Part shown: one piece after another, positions 45,137 to 58,381 of the stretch
Layout of the letters: the number at the start of each line of letters is the position of its first letter
How positions within the stretch are numbered: the first letter of the stretch is position 1
From: Physcomitrium patens
Lineage: Eukaryota > Streptophyta > Bryopsida > Funariales > Funariaceae
Assembly (NCBI RefSeq): GCF_000002425.4
Contig: NC_037258.1
Location: 957,719-1,021,718, forward strand
Length of the DNA: 64,000 nucleotides
Direction: 5' to 3'
The notes under the pieces: model-generated
Databases searched by the model: none
What the model saw: only the letters and a program-made list of their open reading frames with translations
What the model was told of the DNA's origin: nothing
Made by a program: the position numbers and the translations under genes

Positions 45137-46654
45137 CTAAAAAGTATGTCCCGACTGCTTGCAATTTGTACATACCAGTGCATAATCATCACTGGCTCTG
45201 GGATTGGGACATTCTTTGGCATAATGACCAATCTGTCTGCAACGAAAATAATGAAGTGGTCTTCTTGCACCTCCATCTGGCATATTAGATGTCTCCATTG
45301 ATATATACCTACTAAGCTTGTTCCATATAGGATTAGAAAATGATCCTGCTTGTCCAGTTGGTACGGAGGATATTTGGTTCAATGACGTCGGTGGAGCATA
45401 TTGTTGATACCTCTGTTACTCCTTCTTGTAGTTCTGGGAGTTTGATACACACCTCTGATTAAAATTGGAACTTTGAAAGTTATTGAATGTTTGATTTTGT
45501 TGATTAGATCGATTTCCATTCCATCCATATGTATTTTCCATTTGAATTTGATTGACTTCCCATTGAGTCGGTGGGATCATGGTCTGATTACTGAATTCAT
45601 GTTGCCTTTGTAAATGACAGCAGTTTTGAGTAGGGTACTTTCCTCTGCAAAATGTACATTGAACATCCATTTGTTTGGGCGAGGGACATTCCGTATCCAA
45701 GTGACCTTATTCCTTACAATTATTACACCATACATTAGGTCTCGTATTAGAAGGCTTATGTCATTTTTCTTTATGTTTAGCCAAATTCATGGCCAATTCT
45801 TCCATCTTCTTTGTTAGATTTAATAACAAGGCTTCATTTGGATCTTTAACAGTCACATTTGTGAACAACTCCGATTGTTGAAAGGTTGGGAATGTAAAAT
45901 AAGGTGTCATTCTCATTGGCGCTATTGCTTAAAGTGGTGTAGCATTAATTGGTTGTTGCAACATAATATTCTTCATGTTGGATGCAGCCATTTGTGGATA
46001 ATTATCCATCGATATATTTTTGAGTTGTATTTGTTGGCTTCCTGAACTTCGAATCGTCGTGGCCCCCATTGTTAACAATTGGTCATAATGACATTCTTTC
46101 CACACCTTTGCTTGTATCAATGATGCCCCTACCGTAGCTGGTTGAGCCTCTTTTACAAAAATTTTCAATTTTGGTGGATGCAAACCATTGATTAATATCG
46201 ACACTATAGATACATTTGACATTTGATTATTTGTGCATTTATGAAGTATATCTGTGACCCGACCATAATAGGACTCCACTGATTCCCTCGCAAATATTTT
46301 GCTATTCATAGAACTTTCTCCAAGCGGATTTTCAAATCTAATTTGTCTAAAATGGGTTAGGAAGGCATTCCTCAAGGCCTCCCAATTGGAAAATCTACCT
46401 GCTAGTTGCCGAATATACCATTCAAAAGCTATATCTTTTAAAGTTACTGGCAACCATCTCAACCAAATGTCTTCAATTCTACCATTATTAGCCACGCAGG
46501 CTGTCAAGAATTGAGATATATGGTGATCGGGATCAAAGCCCGACCAACCACTAAAAGTAGGTAATGGTGCCACACTTGTAGTTCGATCTTCTACTGCTTC
46601 TATTTGTACTGCAATTGATACTTCTGGCACTCCTACGGCCATTGGTGTTATCAC
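45137..46654 (-). pseudogene. Element C gag
   Basis: The capsid-like frame 46654-45929 contains FDPDHHISQFLTACVANNG and LKDIAFEWYIRQLAG, typical of retrotransposon gag. It is followed by broken frames (45700-45416, 45382-45137). These hold Cys/His knuckles, including a worn one (CRQIGHYAKECP) and CTNCKQSGH. Confidence 0.82.
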
Positions 46655-46973
46655 TAGTCTCCTTGCTATTTGAATTTGAATTTTTCTTCCTTTGGTTTTA
46701 CTTGGACGTACAATTCCTTTTTGTCATTCCCATAGGAGATTTCTTAAGCGTAATCGCTCCTGTCTTTCTTTCACTTATCGATTAATTCTTTGATAATCCT
46801 CCTCTTTATGATTATCACTCATAATCTTTTATTCTTCTTTACAAAATCAATACTGCCTTGAATTATAACTCACATATTTGTAACCCTAAAACTGGTTCTT
46901 TTCATGTTCTCATTCAACATATAACTCCATCTTCCATACAATCAATTTCTAACATTTCATATTGTTATCATTT
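46655..46973 (-). other. Element C leader between primer site and gag
   Basis: AT-rich untranslated leader. No separate feature is visible. Confidence 0.5.
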
Positions 46974-46990
46974 CTCTGGTAGTAGCGCCA
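46974..46990 (-). other. Element C primer-binding site
   Basis: On the minus strand TGGCGCTACTACCAGAG follows the 5' LTR after 3 bp. It resembles the TGGCGCCGTTGCC site (Asp tRNA) of plant Tat/Athila elements, with several changes. Confidence 0.65.
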
Positions 46991-46993
46991 AAA

Positions 46994-47764
46994 TGTTGTT
47001 CTCATTGTGTTCAAGCTTCAGTATACCAAAGCAATTAAACTAATAGAAGTGGGTTCGAACATGGCGAAAGACTGATTATATGAATTGGGTCTGTTAGTGT
47101 CACAATTGACTGTACTTTGCTTATTTGAAATCAATTATCAAACTACAAAACACCAAGGCTTACTACTTCCATCTTAATTCAATGCATAATCCATTCTACG
47201 ACTATCAATTCAACAATACTTCCATATTCTTATTCGTTCATCTCCCACTTATTCTCTTTGTGGTTTATATATATTTAATTACTCATCTCTAGCTTATTTA
47301 TTATATTCGGTTTTTCAATTCATCACACAGAATTTAATATCTTCACTTAATACAATACAATTCGATAATCTCAATTCTCAAGGTCACAGATTTTTTCCAA
47401 AATGATCAGTTCAGAATCATATTCTACAATATTCTAATCATAGTTTCAACAATACTTCTTTCAATCACAATTCTTCATCAGAAAATAATAAAAGCAAAGA
47501 AAACAAAGAGGTAGTACCAAGCTTACCCTGGCTTACGACTCTGACAGTCTGGCTCTGATCTCTCTTTCTTCAACCTCTTTATCCTACCAAAAAGATGATC
47601 CGTCGGCCAGCAGATTCTAAAGGTTATGATCTTTTGAATTCTTAACCATTTATTCCACTAACAACCTACTGTTACCAAGTAAACTACCTAACCATCAGTG
47701 TAATTCTCAAGGTTATCAATAACCAACCAGTAACTTATCACAAAGTTCATTTGCCTATTCTACA
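46994..47764 (-). repeat. Element C 5' LTR (771 bp)
   Basis: Pairs with 39413-40239. It differs by scattered substitutions and the 56-bp length difference. It is followed by the TATAT target duplication at 47765-47769. Confidence 0.93.
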
Positions 47765-48339
47765 TATATCTTATCTTTTCTAAGTGTTATCATGGCATAG
47801 CTTTTTAAAATAAAGAATATAATAGTTCAAATGTAAGAGCAATTAAAAAAAATTAATGCTTGCAATGCATCAATTGAAGATACCATTATAAGGAGCAATA
47901 AGAATGGTAAGGAACAAAGATATAAAGATGATTAGACTTGCTTCAACATTTGTACTAAATCATGTTCTTTCTCTTATGATAGAATATCCTTTCACTATTA
48001 GAAAATGAAAGATTGTATTGCTTGAGAAGTTTAATAGCACAAGATCTAAGTTTCAAGAATTTATGAATCAAGTATAATTTGTGATTGAACTGCAACTCCA
48101 AAGCTATCTAACTCCAAGATTGCAAGTTAGATTAATTAATATACTTCTTCAACGTTGAGTATTACTATGATTTTCATCTTTTTTTGAACAACAAAATCCA
48201 ATATTAGATAATCTAAAGCCTTTTTTAATGGAATTTTGATCCATATATAGAGAATATAATACAATTTATATTGCAGCCAACAAGATCCATATTTTGCAAC
48301 AAGGCAATTAATTAGTAATATTATATGCTATATATTTTT
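47765..48339 (+). mobile_element. Element D, right part: gag remnant
   Basis: Continues element D after element C: joining the two flanks across one TATAT restores similarity to the leader of element A. From about 48000 the plus strand reads as gag (QLQSYLTPRLQVRL matches QSQSYPTPYSQVRF in element A), interrupted by stops. Similarity to A stops at about 48333, where the LTR of element E seems to begin. Confidence 0.7.
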
Positions 48340-48768
48340 TGTAATGGAGTATGAATAAGATATTTATATTATTATCAAATAGAAATAGGTAATTAGAGCC
48401 ATGTTTAGAAAGTTTTTAGAAGTTTTCAGAATTAAGGCTAAATTGGTGGTCTATGTCAAATATTTTAGAAAGAACTTAGGGTGATTATTTATGTAAAATT
48501 GATCATTAAGAACATTTTATAAGGTTCCAAGATGGTTGGACAAAGTATAAATAAGATTGATCAAGGTCATTTGGATATCTGATTAGATATGGCTTCACTT
48601 TCTTTTTTTTAATCAAGTTTGATTTTGTACTTTTCAATTCAATTTTGTTTTATTTTGTTTTATTTTTTTTTTCCTTTCATATTCTATTGTATTTAGTTTT
48701 ATTCAATTTTATTGGGATCTATATTTTCCTACATTGTGAAGGAATTTAAATTACTATAGATTGAAAAG
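48340..48768 (+). repeat. Element E 5' LTR, left part
   Basis: Begins with TG where similarity of element D to A ends, and stops where element B is inserted. Its remaining end lies at 61522-61561, directly before a Met-tRNA-like primer site. The assignment rests on these two junctions, because no second LTR of E is in the window. Confidence 0.5.
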
Positions 48769-49268
48769 AGTCAAGGACATGAATCTCAAAGAAAGAAAAT
48801 CGTCAATATACTCTTATGTCAATGAAGAGAACTAGAAAGTTACTCAAAAGGTGAGATAATATTAAATTAGAATGCCTATTGCTTAAAAAAAAAAAAGACT
48901 AAAAAGTCTTGAAATAAGATTAAAGGCTAAAAAGGCCTTAATAAGAGTGAAGAAGGCTTCATTCTTCTTTCCTATACTCTTAACTAGGAGCTACATTGCA
49001 ATGTCATATAAGACCTCAAAAACGTGTCGACTTTGCAAGAAATGTATCTTAACTTACAAGGCAAGTTTTTTATATGTGCGCCACGTAATTAACTTATTCT
49101 ACAAGCTACCAACACATGATTAGCTTGTTGACTAAGTTTCTAACCTACCAATCAATTATAAATACATGTAAAGTCGAACAACATCTATGAAGCTTTTAGG
49201 AAGCTTCTCTAAAAGGTCTTATGAAATTAACTTACTTTTATGTAATTTTATCTATGTATATTCATAAA
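48769..49268 (-). repeat. Element B 3' LTR
   Basis: About 500 bp, alignable by eye to 60986-61521 through shared phrases such as GAAGGCTTCATTCTT and TTAGCTTGTTGACTAAGTTTCTAACC. The inner end is degraded and its exact position is uncertain. A purine-rich tract (AGAAAGGAGAGG on the minus strand) follows. Confidence 0.8.
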
Positions 49269-52200
49269 ATTACCTCTCCTTTCTAAGTGCAAGTTCCACA
49301 ACAAGCAGTCTTCATGTATTGAAGAAGTTTAAGGTGTGGCAAATTATCTTTGCTACATATTCCGATCTTTGCTCTCTTCAAAGATGGTTGATAGGTCCTT
49401 TCAGCCATCAATTGTGTCCCATAGTAGGACGAGAAGACCACGTGATATTTGGTCATTATTGAGGCCTTCATAACTTCTTTCGAATAAAATATTTGAAATA
49501 CCATCAAGAGTTGTTCCGACCTTTAATAAAATCACCAAACATTAGAAGTTTCTTCTGAGGTCACCATATCAAACACGTTGTATCTTGCTATCTATTCAAG
49601 AAAGGACATGTCATTTTTAAAGATCTTCATCTTGATTTAATTGACTTGAAGGTTGTGATAATTATAATATCTTATCTAGTAAGTCTGTAAATAAAAACTC
49701 TTCAGTTGAATCTAGTGGTTATTGGTTCTCCATCTTTGTAGCATTACAAATACATAGATGTTACAAAGAAAGATAGAAAGTAGAATGTTATTTTTTTTAT
49801 CTTGTTCATTTTATAGCAAATATTTGTTATTCTTCATGTTAATTTTGATTGATGTCGTTGATGAAAGGCTTCAACTTTCTTTATTGCATTTGTAAGATAC
49901 TTTAATGGCTCCCATGTGCATTCACTAATATCATATCCTCTACTATTAAATAAGATATTTCAAACTATTTTGATGTCACCTTAATTCTAAGACTTCTTCT
50001 ACCTTGAACTCTTGATTATTATCTACTTTTATAGAAAGAGGTTACATTTGTCTTCTTCTCAAGATATTCATTGTCTTATATGGCTCAAGAAAGGACATGT
50101 GAAATACAAGGTGGATCTTCATAGACTTCACTAGATGTAATCGATAAGCAGCGGGATTGATTTGTTCACAAATAGAAAAAGGTGTCAATGTACAATAGTC
50201 CAACTTATCATAAAGATGAATAATCTTGATATTACAACAAAATAACTATACCTTATCACTTATATTGAATTGTGGTTGCTCCTTGTAATAGGCATCTGTA
50301 TTGAACTTTTGTCATTCTTGAACTTCCTTTAATTGTGTCTTCATTGTTGCATGTAGCTTTGACAAACGATTTGCTAAATCTTCTGTAGTAAGATTATGAA
50401 TTTTTGAAAAGTCAAAGGTATCAAGTTGTAGATGATAACCATAATTAGCAAAGAAAGGTATTTGTTGAATAGAAGAATATATCAAATTATTGTATGCAAA
50501 CTCTGCGAATGGTAAAAGAATTGTCTAATCATCTTGATAATAGTTGATGGTACACCTCAAATACTGCTACAAAATTTGATTCATCCATTTTGTTTGTTCA
50601 TTAGTTTAAGGATGAAAAGTTGAAGTGAGTTTTATATCTACTTTTAGAATCCTAAATAAGATTCTCTAAAATCTTGATACAAATTGAGTCTTCCTATCTG
50701 ATATAATATCCTTTGACAATCCATGATAGTAATAGATATTGCCAATAAAAAGCTTAAGTATTTCTTTGCTTGAAATATATTTTACACATCATTCAAAATA
50801 TGCCATTTTGATGAAGAGATCTACAATTAAAAATATAGAGTCATATGAACTTGAACTTAAAAGATTTGTAATAAAATCCATAGAAATAAAAGACTATGAT
50901 TATTCGGATATAGGCAATGGTTGAAGAAGTCTATAGGATTGATGACGAGGAGTTTTTGAGCTTGAACAAAGTCACATGACTAAACAAAGTCTTTTACCGC
51001 CTTTCACATTTGAGGCCATTAAAAATCTCTATATATAAGCTCTAAAGTCTTATTATATCCAAAATGCCTTGCTCTTGAAAAGTCATGACGTGCTTGAAGA
51101 ATATATAAATCTACTTCTTCTTCTGGAACATATAGGCATCCTTCGAAGTAAAGTAGGTTGTTTTTGAATTCAAACTTTGAAATAACATAAGACTTAGAAG
51201 AAAGATTCTTGATATTATGAACAAGAGGATTAGAGGACATACTTGATTGAATTTATTTGACAAAGATCAAATCAACAATCAATATTGATTTCATTGCTTA
51301 AAAAAGAAAATACTTTGGCTTCAAGAAGATTATTCTTTGTTAATAAAAAGATACATCTCTTTCTTTTGGTATAAGATAACAGTGTCTAAAAAGATAATAT
51401 GATAAACCTTGTTATTTTTTATGTCAATATGTGAACTTGAAGTCAAATCTTGCTAATGACATGCTCTAACAAGCTTGGCGACAATTCAAAACACGTGTCG
51501 ATATGAAATACTCAAGATTTTTATATTTTGTATATATTGGGATTAGACTTGAGGTGCCTTCTAAATAATAATACTAATCTTGAAATGAATCCACAATTGC
51601 AAGAAGTTCTTTGTTGTAGATCTCAAAGTTAATCTTCGATGCTAAAAATTTCTTAGAATAAAAATCTACTGAATGGAGTTTTTTATTTATTCCCATTTGT
51701 GACAATATTACACCTAAGATAAAATCGGATGCATTTATTTCCATAAAAAATATCTTAAAAAAGTAAATACAATACAAAGTTGGTATAGAATTAAATTCCT
51801 TCTTCAAAACAACAAACAATATTTTGGCTTCTTTATTCCATTCAAGTTTGTCTTTACAAGTCAAATATATAAGTGAAGCTACAACTTGAGAAAATTTCTA
51901 AATAAAGATTTGGAAATAATTCACAAAGTCTAAAAAACATTGCACATCTCTTACTGTTTTTAGGATCTTCCAATCTGTGATAGTTCATACCTTCTTTGAA
52001 TCTATCATAAGGCCTTCATTGGAAATGATGTATCCCAAAAAGTCAACTTGAGTAGTATGGAATACACCCTTTTTCATCTTCACTTGTAATCTTACATCTC
52101 TTAGTTTTTGTAACACATGACAAACATGAACTTCATGCTCTTCTATGTTCTTAGAATAGATTAAAATGTTGTCCAAATTACAGATGATAAAATGATCAAG

Positions 52201-52553
52201 AAATTCAGGAAAGATATTATTCATTAGATGTTGAAAAGCAGATGGTGCATTCGTGAGTCCAAAAGGCATAACATTATATTCAAAATATCCACATCTAGTT
52301 TAAAAAGTAGACTTCTATTCATCTTCTTTTTTGTTTTGGACCAAGTTATATGTTCCTTGTAGATTTATTTTTCTAATGATCTTTGCTTGATTAGTTGATC
52401 AAGTAGTTCAAAAATCAAAGTTAGACGATATTTGTTCTTGATGGTGATCTTATTAAGTCCTCGATAATCTACTTATATTTAAAAAGATCCATCTTTTTTC
52501 TTCTCAAATAAGATAAGAGTCCCGACTGGAGATTTAGAATGGCATATAAAATT
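49269..52553 (-). pseudogene. Element B pol remnant (RT, RNase H, integrase)
   Basis: The RT frame 52269-51985 has MPFGLTNAPSAFQHLM and a catalytic block reading CNLDNIL, where YxDD has become NLDN, so the enzyme is dead. RNase H-like sequence follows at 51864-51574. The integrase zinc region is near 51240-51019. The core and C-terminal part run to about 49860 in broken frames closely matching element A. Open frames on the plus strand here (for example 50739-50924) are shadows. Confidence 0.78.
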
Positions 52554-52558
52554 CTTAG
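52554..52558. repeat. Target-site duplication of element A (left)
   Basis: CTTAG directly before the left LTR. The same 5 bp follow the right LTR at 58932-58936, and joining them gives a continuous element B sequence. Confidence 0.88.
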
Positions 52559-53108
52559 TGTTAAGGACAAGAACTTGATAAAAACAAATAAACAAGTGAG
52601 ACTTTTATCGAAGAAAGATGATAAAATAAAAATAACTAAATATAAATATTAAGAAAGAAACTGGAATGGCTATTGCCAAAAGACAAGAAAATAAGAGATC
52701 CTTGAAACTAGACTAGAAGCAAAAAAGGAGTTGACAAGAGTGAAGAAGGCTTCACTCTTGCTTCTATATATACTATCTACCTAGGAGCTATGTGGAAACG
52801 TTCTATAGGACCTCCAAAAATGTATTGACTTTGCATAACACGTATCTTAATTTATAAGGCAAGTTTTCTATGTAAGTGCCATATAATTAGCTTGTAGAAC
52901 AAGCTACCAACATGTGTGGTACGTGGTTAACTTATTGACCAAGTTTTTAACCTACCAATTAAATATAAATACATATAAAGTTAAAATAGTATCTATAAAG
53001 CTTTCAAGAAGCTTTTCTAGAAGATATTATGAAATTAATCTACTTTTATCTACTTCTATCTATTCATATTATCTAGAAAATAATTGTAATAAATATATGT
53101 TCGTGATA
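52559..53108 (-). repeat. Element A 3' LTR (550 bp)
   Basis: Same length as the copy at 58382-58931 and similar throughout. A purine tract (AGAAGAGGAGGTAA on the minus strand) lies directly beside its inner end. Confidence 0.92.
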
Positions 53109-53679
53109 TTACCTCCTCTTCTAGGGACGAGTTTCATGAGGAGTGGTGATCACATATCAAAGAAGTCTAAGATGTGGCAAATTGTATTTGTCACATACTC
53201 TAATCTTTATTCTCTTTGAAGATGATAGATAGGACCTCTCAACTATCAATAGTGTCCCATACCAGAGCGAGAAGATCACCCAATTATTTGATCATTGTTG
53301 AGGCCTTCATAACTTCCTTCAAATAAAATATTTGAAATACTGTCAAGAGTTGTTCTTACCTCCTGACAGTAAATCACCAAATATTGGGAATTTCTTCCAA
53401 GGTCGTGATACCAAACACATTATATCTCACCATCTATTGAGAAAGAACATGTCATTTTTGAAGATCTTTATCTTGATTATGTCGTCTTGAAGGTTGTGCC
53501 AATCATAATGTTTCATCCGATAGGTTAGCAAACGAAGGTTCTTGAGTTAAATCCATTGATTGCTGATTCTCCATCTACTTAATGTCACAAATACACAAAA
53601 ACCACAAACAAGAATAAAAGGTAGAATGCAATCTTAGTTGGACCTTGTTTCTTTTTTAGCAAAGACTTAATATTCTTCA

Positions 53680-53940
53680 ACTTGATTTTGATGGATGTCG
53701 TCAATGAAAAACCTCCATCGCTTTTGTTACATTTGTAAGATTCTTTGTTGGTTTTCATGTGCATTCACTAATATCATATCTGCGCTAATGGACAAGTTAT
53801 TCAAACCTATTTTGGTACCACCTTAAGTGTAGAACTTCTTACACTTCAAATTCTTCATAATTGTCCATTTCTATAGGAGGAGGTGAGACTTGTCTTCTTC
53901 TTGGTATGTTCATAGTCTTGTATGGTTCAAGAAGAGACAC
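53680..53940 (-). pseudogene. Element A chromodomain
   Basis: The minus strand reads PPPIEMDNYEEFEV, then (after a stop) EVLHLRWYQNRFE, LVH and RRYDISECT, matching the end of chromovirus integrases. Stops sit where the family has conserved Trp codons. Chromodomains steer such elements to chromatin. Confidence 0.7.
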
Positions 53941-54150
53941 ATGGAATACAAGATGGATCTTCATTGACTTTGGTAGATGTAATCAATAAGCAACAGGATT
54001 GATTTGTCGATAAATAGGAAAAGGTCTAAGCCTGTAATAGTCCAACTTATCACAAAGATGAGTGGTCTTGATATTACAACAAAGTAATCATACCTTATTA
54101 TCCATGTGGAATGGTCATTGTTCCTTTCGATAGACATCCGCATTGATCTT

Positions 54151-55000
54151 TTATTGTTCTTGAGCTTTTTTTAACTGTGCCTTCATTGTTGCATGTAGGT
54201 CTGACAAATGATTTGCCAAATCTTTTGTCACAAGTTTATTAACTTTTAAAAAGTCAAAAATATCAAGTCGTGGATGATAACCATAATTGGCAAAGAAAGG
54301 TGTTTGTTTTGTAGAAGAATGTACCGTATTATTATAAGCAAACTCTGCCAATGACAAAAGAGTTGTCCAATCATCTTGTTGGTAGTTGATGGTACATCTT
54401 AAATAATACTCCAAAACTTGATTAACACACTTTTTTGTCTATCAGTTTGAGGATAGAATATCGAAGATAGTTTTATATCTACTTTTAGAATCTTGAAAAG
54501 AATCTGCCAAAATCTTCATATAAACTGAGTTCTCTAATTTGATATAATATCCTTCGATAATCCATGATTTCGATAGATATTATCAAGAAAGAGCTTAGCT
54601 ATTTCTTTACCTGTGATAGATTTTGTACATGGTACAAAATGTACCATCTTGATAAAATGATCTACTATCACGAGTATAGAATCATAAGAACATGAAATTA
54701 CAAGATTCATGATGAAATCCATAGAAACAGAAGACTATGGTTGTTTTGGAATGGATAATGGCTGAAGAAGTCCATAAGGTCAATGACGAGGAGTTTTTGA
54801 TCTTGAGTAAATATCACAAGATTGTACAAAAACTTTGACTGCCTTCTAAATTTGGAACTACTAAAAATCCTTGGGTATTAGTTCTAAAGTTTTATTATAT
54901 CCAAAATGTCCTGCTATTGGAGAGTCATGATGAGCTTGAAGAATACATAATCAAGCTTCACTTTTTAAAACATATAGGCTTCCCTTGAAATATGGTAGAT
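54151..55000 (-). pseudogene. Element A integrase
   Basis: The frame 54722-54534 begins the catalytic core (MDFIMNLVISCSYDSILVIVD). The frame 54414-54151 has DDWTTLLSLAEFAYNNTVHS and the TPFFANYGYHPR block typical of chromovirus integrases. Several stops separate the pieces. Confidence 0.8.
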
Positions 55001-55510
55001 TGTTCTTGAATTGAAACTTAGAAGTATCATGAGACTTTGAAGGATTTTTCTTAATATCACGAATAAGAGGATTAGAAGACATACTTGATTGAACTTACTG
55101 AATGAAAGTTGAATCAACAATTAGTGTTGATTTCATTATTCAAAGATGAAGATGTTGTGGCTTCAAGAGAATTATCTATTACTGATCAAAAGCAACATCT
55201 CCTTATTTTGGTGTAAGGTAAGATCATCTAGAAAGTACATCTAACAATCTTTGTTATTTTTCCAATCGATAAGTGATCTTGAATTCAAATCTTGACAAAG
55301 ACATACTCCAACAAACTTAGCGATGATTCAAAATATGTGTTGAAATAAAATATTCAAGGTTCTTGTGATTTGTATATACTGTGACTAGACTAAAAGCACC
55401 TTCTAGATAATGGTGCCATTCTTAAAACGAATCCACAATTGTAAGAAGTTCTTTGTTGTGTATCTCATAGTTATTCTCAATTGCTAAAACTTTTTTGGAA
55501 TGAAAAGCCA

Positions 55511-56430
55511 CTAAGTGAAGTTTATCATGTATTCCCATTTGTGACAATACAACACCAAAGCAAAGTCTAATGCATTTTTTTCCATAAAAAATGGCTTAGA
55601 AAAATTGACGTGATATAAAATTGATGTAGACACAAAGATTGTCTTCAAAGCTTCAAATGCTACCTCCACTTCTTGATTCAATTGAAGTTTATCTTTACAA
55701 GTCAAACGTATAAGTAGAGCTGCAACTTGAGAGAAGTCTTTGATAAAGATCCGATAATAGTTGGCAAATTCTAAAAAGCATTGGACATCTCTTATCGTTT
55801 TTGGGATCTTCCTATCCATAATAGTTTGAACTTTCTTAGGATCCATCATAAGTCCATCATTTGAAATGTTGTATCCTAAGAAATCTACTTGAGTAGTATG
55901 AAATATTTACTTTTCTATCTTTGCATAGAGTCACGCATCTCTTAGTTTTTGTAATACGTGATGAATATGAAGTTCATATTCTTTTGTGTTCTTAGAATAG
56001 ATTAAGATGTCATCTAGATAACAAACAACAAAATCATCTAAAAACTCCCAAAAGACATCATTCATTAGATGTTAGAATGTTGCTCATGCATTTATAAGTC
56101 CAAAAGGCATGACGTTGTATTTAAAATATCCATACCTTGTTTGAAATACAGTCTTCTATTCATCTCCTTCTTTGATGCATACCAGATTGTATGCTCTTTA
56201 TAGATCTATTTTTGTATAGATCTTAGCTTAATTCAACTGATCAAGGAGTTCACATATCAAAGGTAGTGGGTACTTGTTCTTGATGGTGATTTTGTTGAGT
56301 CCTCAATAATCAACATACATCCACAATGATCTATCTTTTTTCCTCACAAATAAAATTGGAGTTCCTACTAGAGATTTGGAATGACATATGAAGTTCTTGC
56401 CAGATTTTCTTCAATATATTCCTTGAATTT
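55511..56430 (-). pseudogene. Element A reverse transcriptase
   Basis: The catalytic YLDDILIYSKN is encoded near 55996-56025. The connection and RNase H start are in the frame 55849-55511 (PFFMEKNALDFALV, where the RNase H Asp is replaced by a changed block). Frame breaks occur throughout. Confidence 0.8.
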
Positions 56431-56574
56431 AGCCAACTCATTTTGTGATAAACTATAGATTGGTCCAAATGGCAGTTGTGCTTCTTCTTGAAGGTCAATT
56501 GAGCAGTCATAGGAAAGATGTTCTACAAGAGTATCATCATTTTTCTTCTTAAATACATCTTAAAAATCTTGATA

Positions 56575-57095
56575 TTAGCTTGAAATGCCACTTGAAGTTT
56601 TTTCACTAGTAGAAAGAGGTGTGGCGTAAATGACACAAAGTGATCCTTTTGTTGCAACATGCAAGAAAGCTCTTGCATCTATAAATACAAGTTTAATTAT
56701 ATTAGACTTATAACTTTCTATTTGATTAACTACACTCTTAGTTATGCTTTCAAAAAATTCAAGACTACGAGAAGTCCAATCTATTTTAGGGTTATATTTT
56801 TCTAGCCATGATAAACCTAAAATGTTTGGATTAGAAGGAGATATAATGATATTAAATATTATAAAGCTACTATGAGCATTAGTTGCTACTTCTATCTGAA
56901 GGATTTCATGAGTAACATCTCTTAAAGACAACGGACGACCATCTATGACTTCTATATGAACATATTTAGTTTTCTTCACTAAAAATATTCTATCTCTTTT
57001 AGCAAATTCTTCATCTCAGAAACATATTGAGGCTCCTGAATCTATGAAGGTAGAGGCTTTGTGATGTTTAGGTCCTAAAATAATATTTATCATAA
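56575..57095 (-). pseudogene. Element A protease
   Basis: The active site FIDSGAS is encoded near 57040-57060 and is followed by a stop. The frame 56979-56575 holds the second half, including NILGLSWLEKYNPKIDW, a chromovirus protease hallmark. Confidence 0.8.
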
Positions 57096-57249
57096 AACAA
57101 GGAGAGGGTTCTGAGGAGAGAATAGAACCTTCATTAGGTGTTGTATAAGGTTCCAACCACACGGTTCCTATTGTAATTGGACAAACTTATTTTTTGACAT
57201 ACTATCTTCTTTGATGGCTATACTCTTTATTTTATGGTTGCATTACTTC

Positions 57250-58066
57250 TTTGGATAATGTTGAGTAATGTGCTTAGGTTTTCCACAATATAAGCACAAT
57301 CCTTCATGACGATGACGAGTCTTTTCTTACTCGGTAAGGAATTTGAAATGTACTGCATCAATTTACATATCTTCTATTTTTGAATGTATGTAGTGAAGAG
57401 ATATTGGTATTGCCATTGAATTATAGTAATGTTGAGGTGCACTTGTATAGTTCTCAGATCGAAATTCAAAAAAAAAGATTGTTGCATTTTACAATAAAGT
57501 CAATTGTTTATCTCAATGTTTGAAAATCAGGTAAGTTGAGCATTAATTTTTTTTATTTCATATTGTAATCCATAGAAAAATTAGCTAACAAGTGCAGTAT
57601 CATTCCACTTGATATCAATTATAAGTTATCAAAATTGTAAAACATACAATGTTACTGATCGATTGCCTTCTTACAAAATACAAATCTTGTTGGTTGTAAT
57701 ACGAATAGCATCATGTTGTCCATACATGGATTGAAACTCTACAAAAAAAGCCTCTAAATTATCTAATATTAGATCTTATTGTTCAAGAAAAGATAAAAAA
57801 TATAATAATATTAAATCTAAAAGAAGCGTACCAATAAATCTAACTTGCGAATATGGAGTTGGATAGCTTTGGGATTGAAGTTCAATCACAAGTTGTACTT
57901 GATTGATAAATTTTCTAAACTTTGATCTGGTGCCATCAAACTTCTTGAATAGGATAATTCTTGCTTCTCTAACATTGGAAGGATATTCTATCATATGAAA
58001 AGGGACATGATTTGGTGTACAGGTTGAAGCAGCTCCAATCATTTTTATATCTTTACTTCCTATCAA
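57250..58066 (-). pseudogene. Element A gag with zinc knuckle
   Basis: The frame 58066-57776 is gag (FDGTRSKFRKFINQVQLV). After stops, a knuckle CLYCGKPKHITQHYPK is encoded near 57255-57310, with the last Cys changed to Tyr. Confidence 0.75.
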
Positions 58067-58381
58067 TCTTGTTCTTCCTTATGGGGGTAAATTGAATTGA
58101 TGCATTGTAAGCATTCAATTGCTCTTGCATTTATGCCATTGCATTCTTCATTTCAGCAACTTCTGCTATGATAACACGTAGAAAAAAAAAGATGTCTAAT
58201 ATTGCTCAAAATAAATAGAAGAAATGACTTAAGAACAAAGAAACTACTAAGAACAATATTAGTTTAGAAGAAGATAATCTGCAACTTCTAATACACTTAT
58301 GTCTTATCAAGAGAAAGGAGTAATCCACTCTTAATCAAGATTAGACAAAGCTTTGATATTGTAAGTGCACTCTTGTCAATC

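Larger units (their letters stand above)
39413..47764 (-). mobile_element. Element C: Ty3/gypsy, Tat/Athila-like, full length
   Basis: Bounded by two LTRs (TG...CA) and a TATAT target duplication. The coding order on the minus strand is gag, protease, reverse transcriptase, RNase H, integrase and an extra ORF. The Asp-tRNA-like primer site, the DGGSS protease motif and a third ORF after pol suit the Tat/Athila branch. Gag and pol are spread over several frames with stops, so it is not autonomous as read. It is inserted in chromovirus D. Confidence 0.88.
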
